DNA from: Marinovum algicola
GTDB lineage: Bacteria; Pseudomonadota; Alphaproteobacteria; Rhodobacterales; Rhodobacteraceae
Reading direction: 5' to 3'
DNA length: 64,000 bases
Assembly: GCF_900109145.1 (NCBI RefSeq)
Contig: NZ_FNYY01000020.1
Location: 1 to 64,000, forward strand
Under the pieces are notes generated by a model that worked only from the letters and a program-made list of their open reading frames with translations, made no database searches and was not told where the DNA came from. The position numbers and the translations under genes were made by a program. Positions 6,961 to 15,505 of the stretch are shown one piece after another (the first letter of the stretch is position 1; each line of letters opens with the position of its first letter).

Positions 6961-8943
6961 ATGACCACAAGCTTTGCCCCCCTCACCGTCGCCATTGGCG
7001 ATCTTATCGCCCACCCCGCCAATGTGCGCAGCAACTCGCCGGAAACCTACGACCCCGAGAACATCGCGCATCTGAAGGCCAGCATCGCTGTGCTGGGCCT
7101 GCTCCAGCCGCTCCTTGTCCAGAAGCTCGACGGCAAATATGCCGTGCTCGCCGGTGGTCGTCGCCATGCCGCGCTGAAGGAGCTGGTCGCGGACAAGGCC
7201 GCAAAGGGGTTCACGGCGAAAACCAAGGTGGAATGCCGCCTTGTGCCGGAGGATTGCGACGTGACGACGGCGCTGTCGCTGGCTGAGAACATCACGCAAG
7301 CGCCGATGAATGCCATCGACGAGTTCGAGGCCTTCGCCCGGATGATGGAGATCGATGGCCAGACGCCCGAGACCATCGCTAAAACCTTCGGCACCACTGT
7401 TTCCGCCGTGAAAGGCCGGCTGCGCTACGGGCTGATCCACCCCGATATCCGCGCCGCGGCCCGGGCCAAGGTGATCACGCTCGATACGATGAAGGCCTTT
7501 GCAGAGCATCCGAGCCAGGAGGTGCAGCGCGAAGTCTTCGAGGCGCTCACCAAGGAAGACAGCTACCTGCAGGCCTACACGGTCCGTCAGGCGCTCAAGT
7601 CCCGCGGCGTCCAGGTCAGCGACGATATCGGGGCCTTCGTGCGCGCGGACTACGAGGCGCGGGGCGGCGCTGTCGCGGCTGACCTTCTGGAAGAGCATTC
7701 CGTGCTCGAGGATGCGGCGCTGGTCGAGACCATCCTGCTCGAGAAGCTCGGGGTCGCCGCCGAAGAGGCTCGCATAAAGCTGGGCTTTGCCTGGGCCGAT
7801 GCAATGGTGCGCTATGATTACGCGACCATGGCCGACTATGGCCGCGTCTATCCCGGCCCAATCGAGCCGGATGAGGCCGCCCAGAAGCGCGTGGATGAAA
7901 TCACCGCCGAGCTTGAGAAACTGCAGCTCGAAATGGAGGATGAAGGGCTTGAGGACGATGCCTACAACGCTCTCTACGACCGTGTGGATGCTCTGGAAGA
8001 GGAAGCCCGCGACCTGCAGGAGGCCTACAGCGCCGAGGACCTCGCGCGGTCTGGGGTGATCGCGTCGTGGCAGGGTGGGCAGATCACGCTCCATGTTGGC
8101 CTCGTCCGTCCGGAAGACACCGTCAAAGAGGCGGGCTCGCGCGGCTCCTCGGCCAACCCGACCGAGGAGGAGGCCCCTGACCCGGGCGAAATCACCTATC
8201 CAGCCTCACTGGCTGAGGACCTCAAGACCGAGCGGGCCATGGCGCTCGGTGCCGCGATGGCGCTACATCCGGAGGCCACGCTCGATCTGACGCTTTTCAA
8301 GCTGGTGAGCGACGTCCTGGCCAGCGGTATGAGCGTCACGCAGGCGATCAAGATCGACGCCCGCAAGGAATACCGCAGCCATGCCAAGATGGACGAGATC
8401 GACGAGACCTCGCTCGAGCAGGTGGCGGCGGCGCATGATGCGCTGGACCTCTCGTGGCTCGATGACAGCCGCTCGCCTGCCGATCAGTTTGCGGCGTTTC
8501 GCGCGCTGGAGGCAGGGGAGAAGGCCAAGCTCGTCGCCTATGCGACCGCCAGCACGACGCAGTCCTGCTTCGCACGGGACCGCCAGCGCGACAGCCTGAT
8601 GCATGACTTCGAGATCGAGATCATGCCCGACATTCGCGCCCATTGGACGCCGAACGCGGCGCTCTTCAACCGCTTCAAGAAGGCTTGGCTCCTGAAGATC
8701 CTCGGAGAGGATCTGGGTCTCGCTCAGGAGGCGGTGACGCTGGCCTCGTCGAGCAAGAAGGAAATCGTCGCCTTCTGCGATAAGCTCTTTGCCGAGCCCT
8801 TCGCCACGCTCACCGACGCGCAGCGCGCTGCCGTGGCCGCCTGGTGCCCGCCGATGATGCAGACCGCCGGTCTCGCCTTTGATGAGGCGGAGCCCACTGC
8901 GGAAACCCCGCAGCCTGACAGCGAGGTCGCGCAAGCGGCCTGA
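6961..8943 (+). CDS. large ParB/KorB-like DNA-binding protein, 660 aa
   Basis: The N-terminal ParB-type CTP/nuclease-fold domain has IGDLIAHPANVRS and the AGGRRHAALKEL box, then ALSLAENI. A helix-turn-helix follows at about 125-165 (TPETIAKTFGTTVSAVKGRL). A long variable region carries a coiled-coil-like acidic segment (about 315-365). It is nearly twice the size of a normal ParB and is not next to a ParA; the real parAB pair is at 21.6-23.4 kb. Proteins of this type recur beside ArdC and DUF3768 on alphaproteobacterial plasmids. The role is probably regulatory or in plasmid establishment rather than partition, but that is inference. Confidence 0.85.
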   Translation: MTTSFAPLTVAIGDLIAHPANVRSNSPETYDPENIAHLKASIAVLGLLQPLLVQKLDGKYAVLAGGRRHAALKELVADKAAKGFTAKTKVECRLVPEDCDVTTALSLAENITQAPMNAIDEFEAFARMMEIDGQTPETIAKTFGTTVSAVKGRLRYGLIHPDIRAAARAKVITLDTMKAFAEHPSQEVQREVFEALTKEDSYLQAYTVRQALKSRGVQVSDDIGAFVRADYEARGGAVAADLLEEHSVLEDAALVETILLEKLGVAAEEARIKLGFAWADAMVRYDYATMADYGRVYPGPIEPDEAAQKRVDEITAELEKLQLEMEDEGLEDDAYNALYDRVDALEEEARDLQEAYSAEDLARSGVIASWQGGQITLHVGLVRPEDTVKEAGSRGSSANPTEEEAPDPGEITYPASLAEDLKTERAMALGAAMALHPEATLDLTLFKLVSDVLASGMSVTQAIKIDARKEYRSHAKMDEIDETSLEQVAAAHDALDLSWLDDSRSPADQFAAFRALEAGEKAKLVAYATASTTQSCFARDRQRDSLMHDFEIEIMPDIRAHWTPNAALFNRFKKAWLLKILGEDLGLAQEAVTLASSSKKEIVAFCDKLFAEPFATLTDAQRAAVAAWCPPMMQTAGLAFDEAEPTAETPQPDSEVAQAA

Positions 8944-8952
8944 GCCATTACG

Positions 8953-8983
8953 CGACCCGCGCGAGGCATTCCCGCGCGGGTCG
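8953..8983 (+). terminator. strong hairpin after the large parB-like gene
   Basis: Perfect 11-bp stem CGACCCGCGCG/CGCGCGGGTCG with a 9-base loop, 10 bases after the stop codon. It has only a pyrimidine-rich tail (ACCCTCTTCC), so it may end, attenuate or protect the transcript. Confidence 0.6.
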
Positions 8984-9016
8984 ACCCTCTTCCAAACCGA
9001 ACAGAAAGACATCCCC

Positions 9017-9610
9017 ATGGCTATTCTCAAGTTCTCTTCCTCCGCTGTTGCGGCACAAATCGCCCACGCGCGCGCCTGCAAGACCTTCCTTCCCAACTGG
9101 AACGGACCCGTGGACAGGCCCGCCTTGATCCTCATCGTCGGCAATGGCGTGCATCTGCGCTCGAACGGCATTGATGGCACAACCACCCGCATCGTCACGA
9201 CCGAGCAGGCGGATCCCTCCTTCGCCTTTGCCGACGGCATGAATCCGTTTCGGGATGCCGATTGGATGGCGCAGCGGCGCATGGCGTTCCGCGACCTGAC
9301 CGGTCAGTTCTACACCGACATCCTGGACGATGTGCAGGCGCTGATTGACAGGGGGCAGGGCACGATCCGGCTCGCCACGGATGGCCACAGCATCCGCGTC
9401 TTCGTGCGCCGCGCCTCGGACTATCTGATCGGCGGGACCTACGAGGTGCCCTCGGGCCTCGGCGGCACCTTCCGAGGCATCCTCAAGGATGCCTGCGACA
9501 CCTTCGCGATCGTTCAGAACTGCGGCAATTGCGAGGATTTTGACGCCATGCAGCCCTATCGTGTGCCGCTTGATGCGCTCATGGAGATCGACGATCGGAG
9601 GGCGGCATAG
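9017..9610 (+). CDS. conserved plasmid hypothetical protein
   Basis: A 197-aa protein starting MAILKFSSSAVAAQIAHARAC. It looks globular and mixed alpha/beta with a Cys pair (CGNCEDF) near the C-terminus. No catalytic motif is recognised. Its stop overlaps the GTG start of the next gene (TAGTG), so the two are translationally coupled. Function unknown. Confidence 0.7.
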   Translation: MAILKFSSSAVAAQIAHARACKTFLPNWNGPVDRPALILIVGNGVHLRSNGIDGTTTRIVTTEQADPSFAFADGMNPFRDADWMAQRRMAFRDLTGQFYTDILDDVQALIDRGQGTIRLATDGHSIRVFVRRASDYLIGGTYEVPSGLGGTFRGILKDACDTFAIVQNCGNCEDFDAMQPYRVPLDALMEIDDRRAA

Positions 9611-10266
9611 TGGGATGGCTTTTCTACACCGACCGCCGTATCAAATCCTACGCGGATGAGAAGGCGGAAATTACACGGCTCTGTACCTTCGAGACCGACA
9701 TCCGAAAGACAGAACTGCTCAAGGCCTGCAAGGTGGGTTCGACCTGGTATGCGGCGGCAAGGGTCACAAACCTCCACGGATCTCCGGTCGAAGATGCGAC
9801 CTATGTCACAGACCCTGACGGCACCGTCACCTTCGGTGCCGTATTCCTCACCCGATACGACGACGGCTGCTGGGGCTACAAGGACATGGAGGAAAGCGCT
9901 GGTCCCGTCGAGTCGCGCGCTCCGCTCAGCCTTCTGGCGCTGCTCTCGGAATTGAAGGACCCAGAGAGCTATGCCCATGCCTGGCGCCAGCGCTGCCGGG
10001 ACTGGGCTTCGATTCCGGACTACGAGGAAGGTGACAGGATCAGGCTCGCCGCGCCCGTGACGCTCACCGATGGCAGCACCTGCCAGATCGTCACCGTGAC
10101 GCACTACAGACGCGGGCGGCAAAAACGCCGCTGCTACCGCATCGAGGAAACCGGCGGGCTCGTACGCCTGTCGAAAGCGACGCTTTCCGGCTCGGAGCTG
10201 CTCAGCTCCGCGAAAGGTGCTGCTAGCCCGGTGCTGGCGGAGTATCTCGCGGGGCAGGGTGGCTGA
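9610..10266 (+). CDS. DUF6927-like conserved protein
   Basis: A 218-aa protein with a GTG start overlapping the upstream stop. The opening MGWLFYTDRRIKSYADEKAEI, the following Trp/Tyr-rich YAAARVTNLHG and YDDGCWGYKDMEES match, from memory, a plasmid and genomic-island family listed as DUF6927. A small SH3-like beta segment (DRIRLAAPVTLTDGS) is possible near residue 138. No known activity. Confidence 0.65.
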   Translation: MGWLFYTDRRIKSYADEKAEITRLCTFETDIRKTELLKACKVGSTWYAAARVTNLHGSPVEDATYVTDPDGTVTFGAVFLTRYDDGCWGYKDMEESAGPVESRAPLSLLALLSELKDPESYAHAWRQRCRDWASIPDYEEGDRIRLAAPVTLTDGSTCQIVTVTHYRRGRQKRRCYRIEETGGLVRLSKATLSGSELLSSAKGAASPVLAEYLAGQGG

Positions 10267-10324
10267 GTTTCCCGCTGAGACAACACCACGGGACCACGCG
10301 CACACATACTGCCGACTTGAAATC

Positions 10325-10342
10325 GTATCTCAAATGAGATAC
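10325..10342. promoter_or_regulatory. palindromic operator of the relBE-type pair
   Basis: GTATCTCA-AA-TGAGATAC is a perfect 8-bp inverted repeat with a 2-base spacer, 28 bases before the antitoxin ATG. RelB-type ribbon-helix-helix antitoxins repress their own promoter at such sites. Confidence 0.7.
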
Positions 10343-10370
10343 ATCACGCCCATCAACTGGAGAACCATCC

Positions 10371-10670
10371 ATGCCTGCCCAAACATCCATGCTTCATGTC
10401 CGTGTTGACGATCAGCTGAAAGCACAGGCTTCGGACGCACTTGCGGGCGTCGGTCTGACGCTCTCCGACGCGGTGCGTATTCTTCTGACCCGCGTGGCCG
10501 CAGAAGGCGGATTGCCTGCCGGATTGACCGCTGATCCAGATGCCTATGACGCCTGGTTCCGGGCGAAGGTACAGGAAGCGCTGGACGATCCAAGCCCCAC
10601 AACGCCCCATGCCAAGGCGATGCAAGACGCCCAAGCATTGATTGACGGGAAGCGCCTTGCCAAATCTTGA
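10371..10670 (+). CDS. RelB/DinJ family antitoxin
   Basis: A 99-aa protein with an N-terminal ribbon-helix-helix (SMLHVRVDDQLKAQASDALAGVG then LTLSDAVRILLTRVAAEG), the hallmark of RelB/DinJ. The C-terminal half should wrap and neutralise the toxin encoded directly downstream. A CTGGAG Shine-Dalgarno precedes the ATG. The pair probably stabilises the plasmid by post-segregational killing and is probably autorepressed at the palindrome at 10325. Confidence 0.9.
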   Translation: MPAQTSMLHVRVDDQLKAQASDALAGVGLTLSDAVRILLTRVAAEGGLPAGLTADPDAYDAWFRAKVQEALDDPSPTTPHAKAMQDAQALIDGKRLAKS

Positions 10671-10947
10671 TGGGCCCGATCTTGAATGGAAAGCCACGGC
10701 CATCGCCGACTTGTTGGCAATCATTGACTACATTTCCGACGACAACCCGGATGCCGCCCAAGTTCTCAAAGATGAGATTGAACGCAAGACGTCCCTCCTT
10801 CCAGAACGCCCTCAAATGTATCGTGCGGGCCGTGTCGATGGGACCCGTGAGATGGTTATTCGGCCAAACTACATCGTGGTTTATGTTGAAGGCCCTGAGA
10901 TGGTGACCATTTTGCGCGTTCTTCATGCTGCGCAGCAGTGGCCATGA
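10657..10947 (+). CDS. RelE/ParE family toxin
   Basis: About 96 aa with the RelE/ParE fold: WKATAIADLLAIIDYISDDNP helices, then RPQMYRAGRVDGTREMVI and a closing YIVVYVEGPEMVTILRVLHAAQQWP. It overlaps the antitoxin end. No ATG is available; TTG at 10657 (MPNLDGPDLEW, with GGGAAG upstream) is favoured, and TTG at 10642 is an alternative. ParE-like members poison gyrase and RelE-like members cleave mRNA on the ribosome. The sequence looks more ParE-like, but this is not decided. Confidence 0.85.
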   Translation: MPNLDGPDLEWKATAIADLLAIIDYISDDNPDAAQVLKDEIERKTSLLPERPQMYRAGRVDGTREMVIRPNYIVVYVEGPEMVTILRVLHAAQQWP

Positions 10948-10976
10948 TCGGGGTGCAGGCCCCCCGCTAAGAAATT

Positions 10977-11014
10977 GCCCGTTCTCCGCCTTCAAAGTGT
11001 AGAGCGGGCTTTTT
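10977..11014 (+). terminator. rho-independent terminator after the toxin gene
   Basis: Stem GCCCGTTCT/AGAGCGGGC (9 bp with one G-T pair) followed by TTTTT, 30 bases after the toxin stop. Confidence 0.8.
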
Positions 11015-11053
11015 GTCCTTTGGAACTCAGACCCTGATCCAAAGGAAATCCCC

Positions 11054-12387
11054 ATGACCAAGCCCAAACCGGCAAATCCGGCTCTCTCAATTTCCGACGC
11101 TAACCTCGCATCTGCCCTCGCGCAGATCGGCACGGAGATCGACCGCCAACCCCTGCGTAGCTCAGCGCTCGCGCGCATCATGCGCGAGACGTTTCATGGC
11201 AGCGATGCCGGCGGTGCCTGGGACTGGCGCATGGCCTATGACCTGATGCAAGCCGCGGCCGTCCAGGTGCTGCTGCGTGGGGACGCAGCGGCAGGTGACA
11301 TCGCCGCTGCAAAGTTGCTTGCCTCGCGGCTGCTGACAGAGACGCGCCGCTCAGAGCAGCAGATCCGGCTGCAGCAGTTTTCCACGCCGCTGCCATTCGC
11401 GGCGCTGGTGGTGCGGGCCGCAGCGATCCGCAAGGGCGAGACCGTGCTCGAACCATCCGCGGGAACTGGCGCCCTGGCCGCTTTCGCCGCCCGGGCCGGT
11501 GCCACCCTTGTGCTCAACGAGATCGACCCCTTTCGCCAGAGCCTATTGCGCGCTGTCTTCGGTGGCGAGGTGACGAGCCATGACGGCGAGCATATCGACG
11601 ATCTGTTGCAGACGCCGGTTCTACCCGACATCGTGGTGATGAACCCGCCTTTCGCCTCCTCGGTCGATCGCTCCCGCGACAAGCACATCGCTGCCAAGCA
11701 TCTCATCGCGGCTGCAAAGCGTCTAGCACCCGGTGGCCGGCTGGTGGCGATCATGCCGCCGGGGTTCAGCCCGGAGCGTGATGGCGCGCACTGGTCCCGC
11801 GCCTGCGGTCTCCTGACGCCACGCTTGGCGCTCACGATGCCGGGGCAGGTTTATCGCAAGCTCGGCACTTCTGTCGAAACCCAGCTGATGGTCTTCGACA
11901 AGGTGCTTGAGGACGGCGAGATGATCCGCGCCACAGTCCGGAATCTGGAGGAAGCCCTTCCTCTTGTCGACGCCGTGGCCGCAACCCGGCCTGAGATGCG
12001 CCCCGCCCAACGGGTTGAAGCGATCCCTCATGCTCGACCGACCGTTGCATCCTCTGCCCCGCGCAAGACCGCCGCTGCGCCTGTCGCCCCCTCCAAATCC
12101 CGGGCCAATGCCGTTGTCCCGCTAGTTTTCACGAGCCTTGATATCCCGCGCGACAACACGCCGATCTCGGACATCTATGCGCGCTACCGTCCGCAGCGGA
12201 TCGAGATCGCGGGTGCGCAGGAACATCCCACCCCGCTCGTCGAAAGCATCGCCATGGCCTCGGTTGCCCCGCCCATGCCCTCAAACACGGGCAGTGATGA
12301 CTTGCGCCTGCCCGCACGGTTGATCGAGGAGGGAGATCTCTCCGAGGCGCAGCTCGAGACCATCATCATGGCGCATGATGCCCATGC
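11054..12387 (+). pseudogene. strawberry-notch-type methylase/helicase, N-terminal part only
   Basis: About 445 residues remain: an N-terminal methyltransferase-like domain with TVLEPSAGTGALAAFAARAGA (SAM motif I), VLNEIDPFR and the NPPF-type catalytic motif VVMNPPFASSVDRS. Then come a linker and the lead-in to the helicase, ending RLIEEGDLSEAQLETIIMAHDAHA. In intact homologues this is followed by roughly 900 residues of superfamily 2 helicase. Here the frame changes character at once and runs out of phase through the next two genes until a stop at 12859. A deletion removed the helicase. The methylase-like domain could still fold, but whether it is active is unknown. Confidence 0.8.
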
Positions 12388-12671
12388 GGGTGCTCGGCGT
12401 GTCCGAGGTGATTGCCCGCTACGAGGGCTACGGAGATTCCGGCAATTTCGAGGAGCTGGCGCTCCAACCGGACCAGACCGACCTGCCGGACGACTTGGAG
12501 ACCGCGCTCCGCGATTTCGCCTGGTCGTTTGCCTATCACCTGCACCCGGGGTTCGAGAACAACGAGGGCGGCTATGGCGAGCTGACCTGGGACGTCAGCG
12601 CGGACAGCATCACGCTCGATCACGCGGACCGGTATGTCGAATGTTCCCACAGCTTCGACGAGGGGCTCTGA
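12375..12671 (+). CDS. DUF6878-like protein, probably missing its N-terminus
   Basis: A 98-aa frame whose core EVIARYEGYGDSGNFEEL, then DFAWSFAYHLHPGFENNEGGYGELTWDVS and the C-terminal ITLDHADRYVE match the plasmid family I know as DUF6878. Family members normally have a further N-terminal stretch. Here the first residues coincide with the deletion junction inside the strawberry-notch gene, so this is probably the 3' part of a longer gene. No clear Shine-Dalgarno is present. It lies one base before the next ATG. Confidence 0.7.
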   Translation: MMPMRVLGVSEVIARYEGYGDSGNFEELALQPDQTDLPDDLETALRDFAWSFAYHLHPGFENNEGGYGELTWDVSADSITLDHADRYVECSHSFDEGL

Positions 12672-12672
12672 G

Positions 12673-13119
12673 ATGGCCCATCCCCTTCATCACGCCGAAA
12701 GCTCTGCCCGGAAGTTCGGCGGCACGCCGGCCGACTACCAGGCGATCCACAACTGGTTCGATGCCAGCAAGGCGCATCTCGCGCTCTTCACGCATCGCGC
12801 CCTGCGCCACCATACGCAGGGCATATTCGAGGCCGAGCGTGTCTTCGGGGCGGTCGTGACCAACAACGCCGGACGTCACGTCCCGGTGCGCTGGATCGGC
12901 GAGCAGCATGTCCGCGAAGATTGCCAGGGTCGCATCCCGAGCCTTGCGGACTGGCTCACACGCATCCAGCCCGAAGCCTGGATGGCCAATGGCCACATCG
13001 ACCTGCAAGACGGCGGGCCCGGGGCCGATCCGCGTTCGGATTGGCTGGCCGAGGTCGCCCAAGGCCGGACCATCCTCGGCCTTCAGGACTGGATGGCCGC
13101 ACGATCCCCTGCGGTCTGA
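12673..13119 (+). CDS. DUF6915 family protein
   Basis: A 148-aa protein: MAHPLHHAESSARKFGG, HNWFDASKAHLALFTHRALRHH, then GEQHVREDCQGRIPSLADWL. This fits the DUF6915 pattern, a His-rich helical family of plasmids and prophages. The conserved His residues suggest metal binding, but no activity is known. Its ATG follows the previous stop by one base. Confidence 0.8.
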   Translation: MAHPLHHAESSARKFGGTPADYQAIHNWFDASKAHLALFTHRALRHHTQGIFEAERVFGAVVTNNAGRHVPVRWIGEQHVREDCQGRIPSLADWLTRIQPEAWMANGHIDLQDGGPGADPRSDWLAEVAQGRTILGLQDWMAARSPAV

Positions 13120-13232
13120 GGGCCTGGCCCGGCATAGGGCCTGTGACGGCGCAAGGCCATGTCCGCGCCAGGGGTCCGACCGTCGGTCGGGCCTCCAACG
13201 ATCAGACATCATTACATGAATTGGAGAGTCAG

Positions 13233-13523
13233 ATGACCCTCGCCGAAATCAAGGCCGCCGTGGATGGCGGGCAAACCGTCCATTGGGCCAACGAGGGCTA
13301 CCGCGTGATCAAGGATCGTCTTGGTCAATACCTCGTCACCTATCTGCCGAACGGCAGCGCCATCGGGCTTACCGATCGGCGCGGTGACAGGTTGATCGGT
13401 CGTGAGGCGGACTTCTTCGTCTCCCGAGCCGCCGAAAGTCCAGCCGCAGGTCAGGGAGGCCGTGCGCATCTGGAGGGCGCGACCTCCCCACCAACTTCAC
13501 CGCGAGCTGACCAGCGAGGCTGA
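13233..13523 (+). CDS. small conserved plasmid protein
   Basis: A 96-aa protein starting MTLAEIKAAVDGGQTVHWANEGYRVI, with a compact N-terminal alpha/beta domain (about 70 residues, to EADFFVSRA) and a disordered Pro/Gly tail. TTGGAGAG upstream supports the start. The domain recurs in this plasmid gene neighbourhood in related bacteria. Function unknown. Confidence 0.7.
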   Translation: MTLAEIKAAVDGGQTVHWANEGYRVIKDRLGQYLVTYLPNGSAIGLTDRRGDRLIGREADFFVSRAAESPAAGQGGRAHLEGATSPPTSPRADQRG

Positions 13524-13627
13524 AAGGAAAGAAGGCTTCTGGTTTTTGCGATCCCATGAGGGGTCAGAAAGCAAACTGGGGTGCTGGCACGAGGTCAGGC
13601 CCCGCAACCTCAAGAAAGGTAAGACCC

Positions 13628-14356
13628 ATGTTCGCAGGAACCCTGACCAAAACCGCCGACACCGCCGCCGCAGCCTTTACCGGCATGATCCATTCCTCGC
13701 GGTTCGACATCGCAATCCAGCTCGAGACCCGGACCAAGATGTCGGAGCGGAGCCCGGACTTCGATGTCACCGCCGTCAACAAGTCGGGGCGCAAGGTGCG
13801 CATCGGCACGGCCTGGAGCGAGACCGGCAATACCACCGGCAACCCCTACCTCTCGATGCAGATCGACGTGGGCCTCGGCCCGTTCCGCGTCAATGCGGTG
13901 CAGAGCAAAGAGGCGCGGGAGGCGCAGAGCGACGACTACGAAATTATCCCGCTGGTCTCGAATGGCACCATGAAATCCGGCTCGATCTCGGGCGAGCTGA
14001 CGGCGATGGATGCTGACAACGCCTTTGCCGGATACGTCGCCAACATGATGTTCGATCTCGACTTCATGCTGATCGAGAACGCGTTCAAGACCGAGGAGAC
14101 CCATCCCGACTACCGCATCGAGGTCAGCTCGCCCAAGGGACATCCGATCCGCGTCGGCTCGGCCTGGATGGCGAAAAGCAATCGCACCGGGAACGACTAC
14201 GTTTCGCTCCTGATCAACACGCCGGACGGTGATCTGCGGGTGAACGCGGTGCAGAACGAGGAGCAGCGCGGCGGCCAGACCTTCTCGATCATCCCCTTCG
14301 TCGAGAGCGCCGGGCCGGACCGCCCGGGCAGCACCGGCCTGGCCCTCGTGGGGTAG
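13628..14356 (+). CDS. tandem DUF736 protein
   Basis: A 242-aa protein holding two copies of the DUF736 fold, which is usually a single ~100-aa protein. Repeat one: SPDFDVTAVNKSG...IGTAWSETGN...PYLSMQID...FRVNAV. Repeat two: HPDYRIEVSSPKG...VGSAWMAKSN...YVSLLINTPDGDLRVNAVQ. The start MFAGTLTK at 13628 has AAGAAAGG upstream. DUF736 proteins are frequent on alphaproteobacterial plasmids; single-strand DNA binding has been suggested from the fold but is unproven. A terminator follows. Confidence 0.82.
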   Translation: MFAGTLTKTADTAAAAFTGMIHSSRFDIAIQLETRTKMSERSPDFDVTAVNKSGRKVRIGTAWSETGNTTGNPYLSMQIDVGLGPFRVNAVQSKEAREAQSDDYEIIPLVSNGTMKSGSISGELTAMDADNAFAGYVANMMFDLDFMLIENAFKTEETHPDYRIEVSSPKGHPIRVGSAWMAKSNRTGNDYVSLLINTPDGDLRVNAVQNEEQRGGQTFSIIPFVESAGPDRPGSTGLALVG

Positions 14357-14432
14357 GAGGCCTCGCAAGGCGCGCCCGGTCAAACGGTTTTGAGCAGGCG
14401 CGCAATCCAGCCCAGAGAGGCCGGGCCCGGGA

Positions 14433-14462
14433 GGGGAGCCGCGGGATCGCGGTTCCCCTTTT
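14433..14462 (+). terminator. rho-independent terminator after the DUF736 gene
   Basis: Stem GGGGAGCCGCG/CGCGGTTCCCC (11 bp with one G-T pair), GGAT loop, then TTTT. Confidence 0.82.
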
Positions 14463-14492
14463 GCCATTCCACGCACAAGAAAGGAAAATCCC

Positions 14493-14723
14493 ATGTTCAA
14501 CTTCGACCATCCCAAGCTGGCCGCGCTGGCTGAGACCGAAGGCTACAGCGATATCGTCGACTTCATGGAAGACTGCGCGCTCGACAGTCTCGTTCCCGCG
14601 ATCTGCATGGCGCCCGGATGCGATTACACCGCCGAGCTTGAGCCCGATCAGAGGACCGGGTTTTGCGAGCTCTGCGGCCGCCCTTCCATGAAATCCGGTC
14701 TCGTCATCGCCGGCTTGATCTGA
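14493..14723 (+). CDS. small zinc-ribbon-like protein
   Basis: A 76-aa protein with a short helical N-terminus (FDHPKLAALAETEGYSDIV) and four cysteines spaced as a treble-clef or ribbon: Cys in ICMAPGCDY and in GFCELCGRP. It ends LVIAGLI. AAGGAAAA upstream supports the ATG. The family is known to me from similar plasmid contexts without an assigned function; nucleic-acid or protein binding through zinc is plausible. Confidence 0.75.
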   Translation: MFNFDHPKLAALAETEGYSDIVDFMEDCALDSLVPAICMAPGCDYTAELEPDQRTGFCELCGRPSMKSGLVIAGLI

Positions 14724-14747
14724 CCGCCTGCCTTCCGCTCCCCTCTC

Positions 14748-15269
14748 ATGACTGGAAACCTACTGATGCCTCGCAACACAGCAGACTTCGCAACGACACC
14801 CGCCCCGGGGTTTTCCGAACAAGAGATCGCCACGATCGATGCGGCGACAGTGATCCTGCGCCGCCATGTCCGGGCGACTACTTCTCTCCACTCCTGGGAC
14901 AAGCTGACCGACTATCTCGCGCTCACCGCCGTTCGGGAACGGGTGGAGGTCTTCCGGGTGCTGCTTCTGGACCGCAAGAACAAGCTGATCCGCGACAAGG
15001 TCATGTCCCGTGGCAGTGTCAGCCATGTGCCGGTCTATGTCAGCGAGGTTCTTCGCGCCGCGCTGGTCCTCGATGCCTCCGCTGTCATCCTGTGCCACAA
15101 CCATCCGTCCGGCGATCCCCAGCCAAGCCAGGCCGATATCGACATGACCCGGAAGATCGTTGACGCCTGCCAAGTGATGGAGATCACCGTCCACGATCAT
15201 CTCATCGTCGGTTATGGTCGGGAGAAAGCCGCGTTCAGCATGCGGGCGGCGGGCCTCCTCGGCGCGTGA
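14748..15269 (+). CDS. RadC-like JAB/MPN domain protein
   Basis: A 173-aa protein (or 167 aa from MPRNTADF at 14766). The C-terminal JAB/MPN metalloprotein domain carries the RadC signature HNHPSGDPQPSQAD plus VFRVLLLDRKNKLI and VHDHLIVG. The N-terminal helix-hairpin-helix of chromosomal RadC is absent, as is usual for plasmid copies. Such genes are common in plasmid leading regions and genomic islands. Deubiquitinase-like or anti-defence roles have been proposed but are not established. Confidence 0.85.
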   Translation: MTGNLLMPRNTADFATTPAPGFSEQEIATIDAATVILRRHVRATTSLHSWDKLTDYLALTAVRERVEVFRVLLLDRKNKLIRDKVMSRGSVSHVPVYVSEVLRAALVLDASAVILCHNHPSGDPQPSQADIDMTRKIVDACQVMEITVHDHLIVGYGREKAAFSMRAAGLLGA

Positions 15270-15505
15270 GGCCAGATCATCGACGCTGGGGTTGACGGAA
15301 ATGGCGGATGCGATGCGGACGTGCGCTTGCGAGACAGTCGCAGCAACCTGCGCGGACGGCTCGGTGGGTCGCGCGTTCACTTTGGGACGGACGTGCTGCG
15401 CGGTGGAGTAGAGTGCATTTACACTTATTTCGATTGTTTCTCTTATTTCTCTTGAAGAGTGTGATCTGCAGGCGCATATCTGCATCAAACCCAAGGGAGA
15501 AAACC

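Noticed and set aside
6937-9282. Long leftward open frames under the large ParB-like gene
   Set aside because: High-GC antisense shadows without motifs or ribosome sites.
12388-12859. C-terminal tail of the strawberry-notch frame
   Set aside because: The frame stays open but is out of phase with the DUF6878 and DUF6915 genes and is Arg/Pro-rich, as expected of a shadow.
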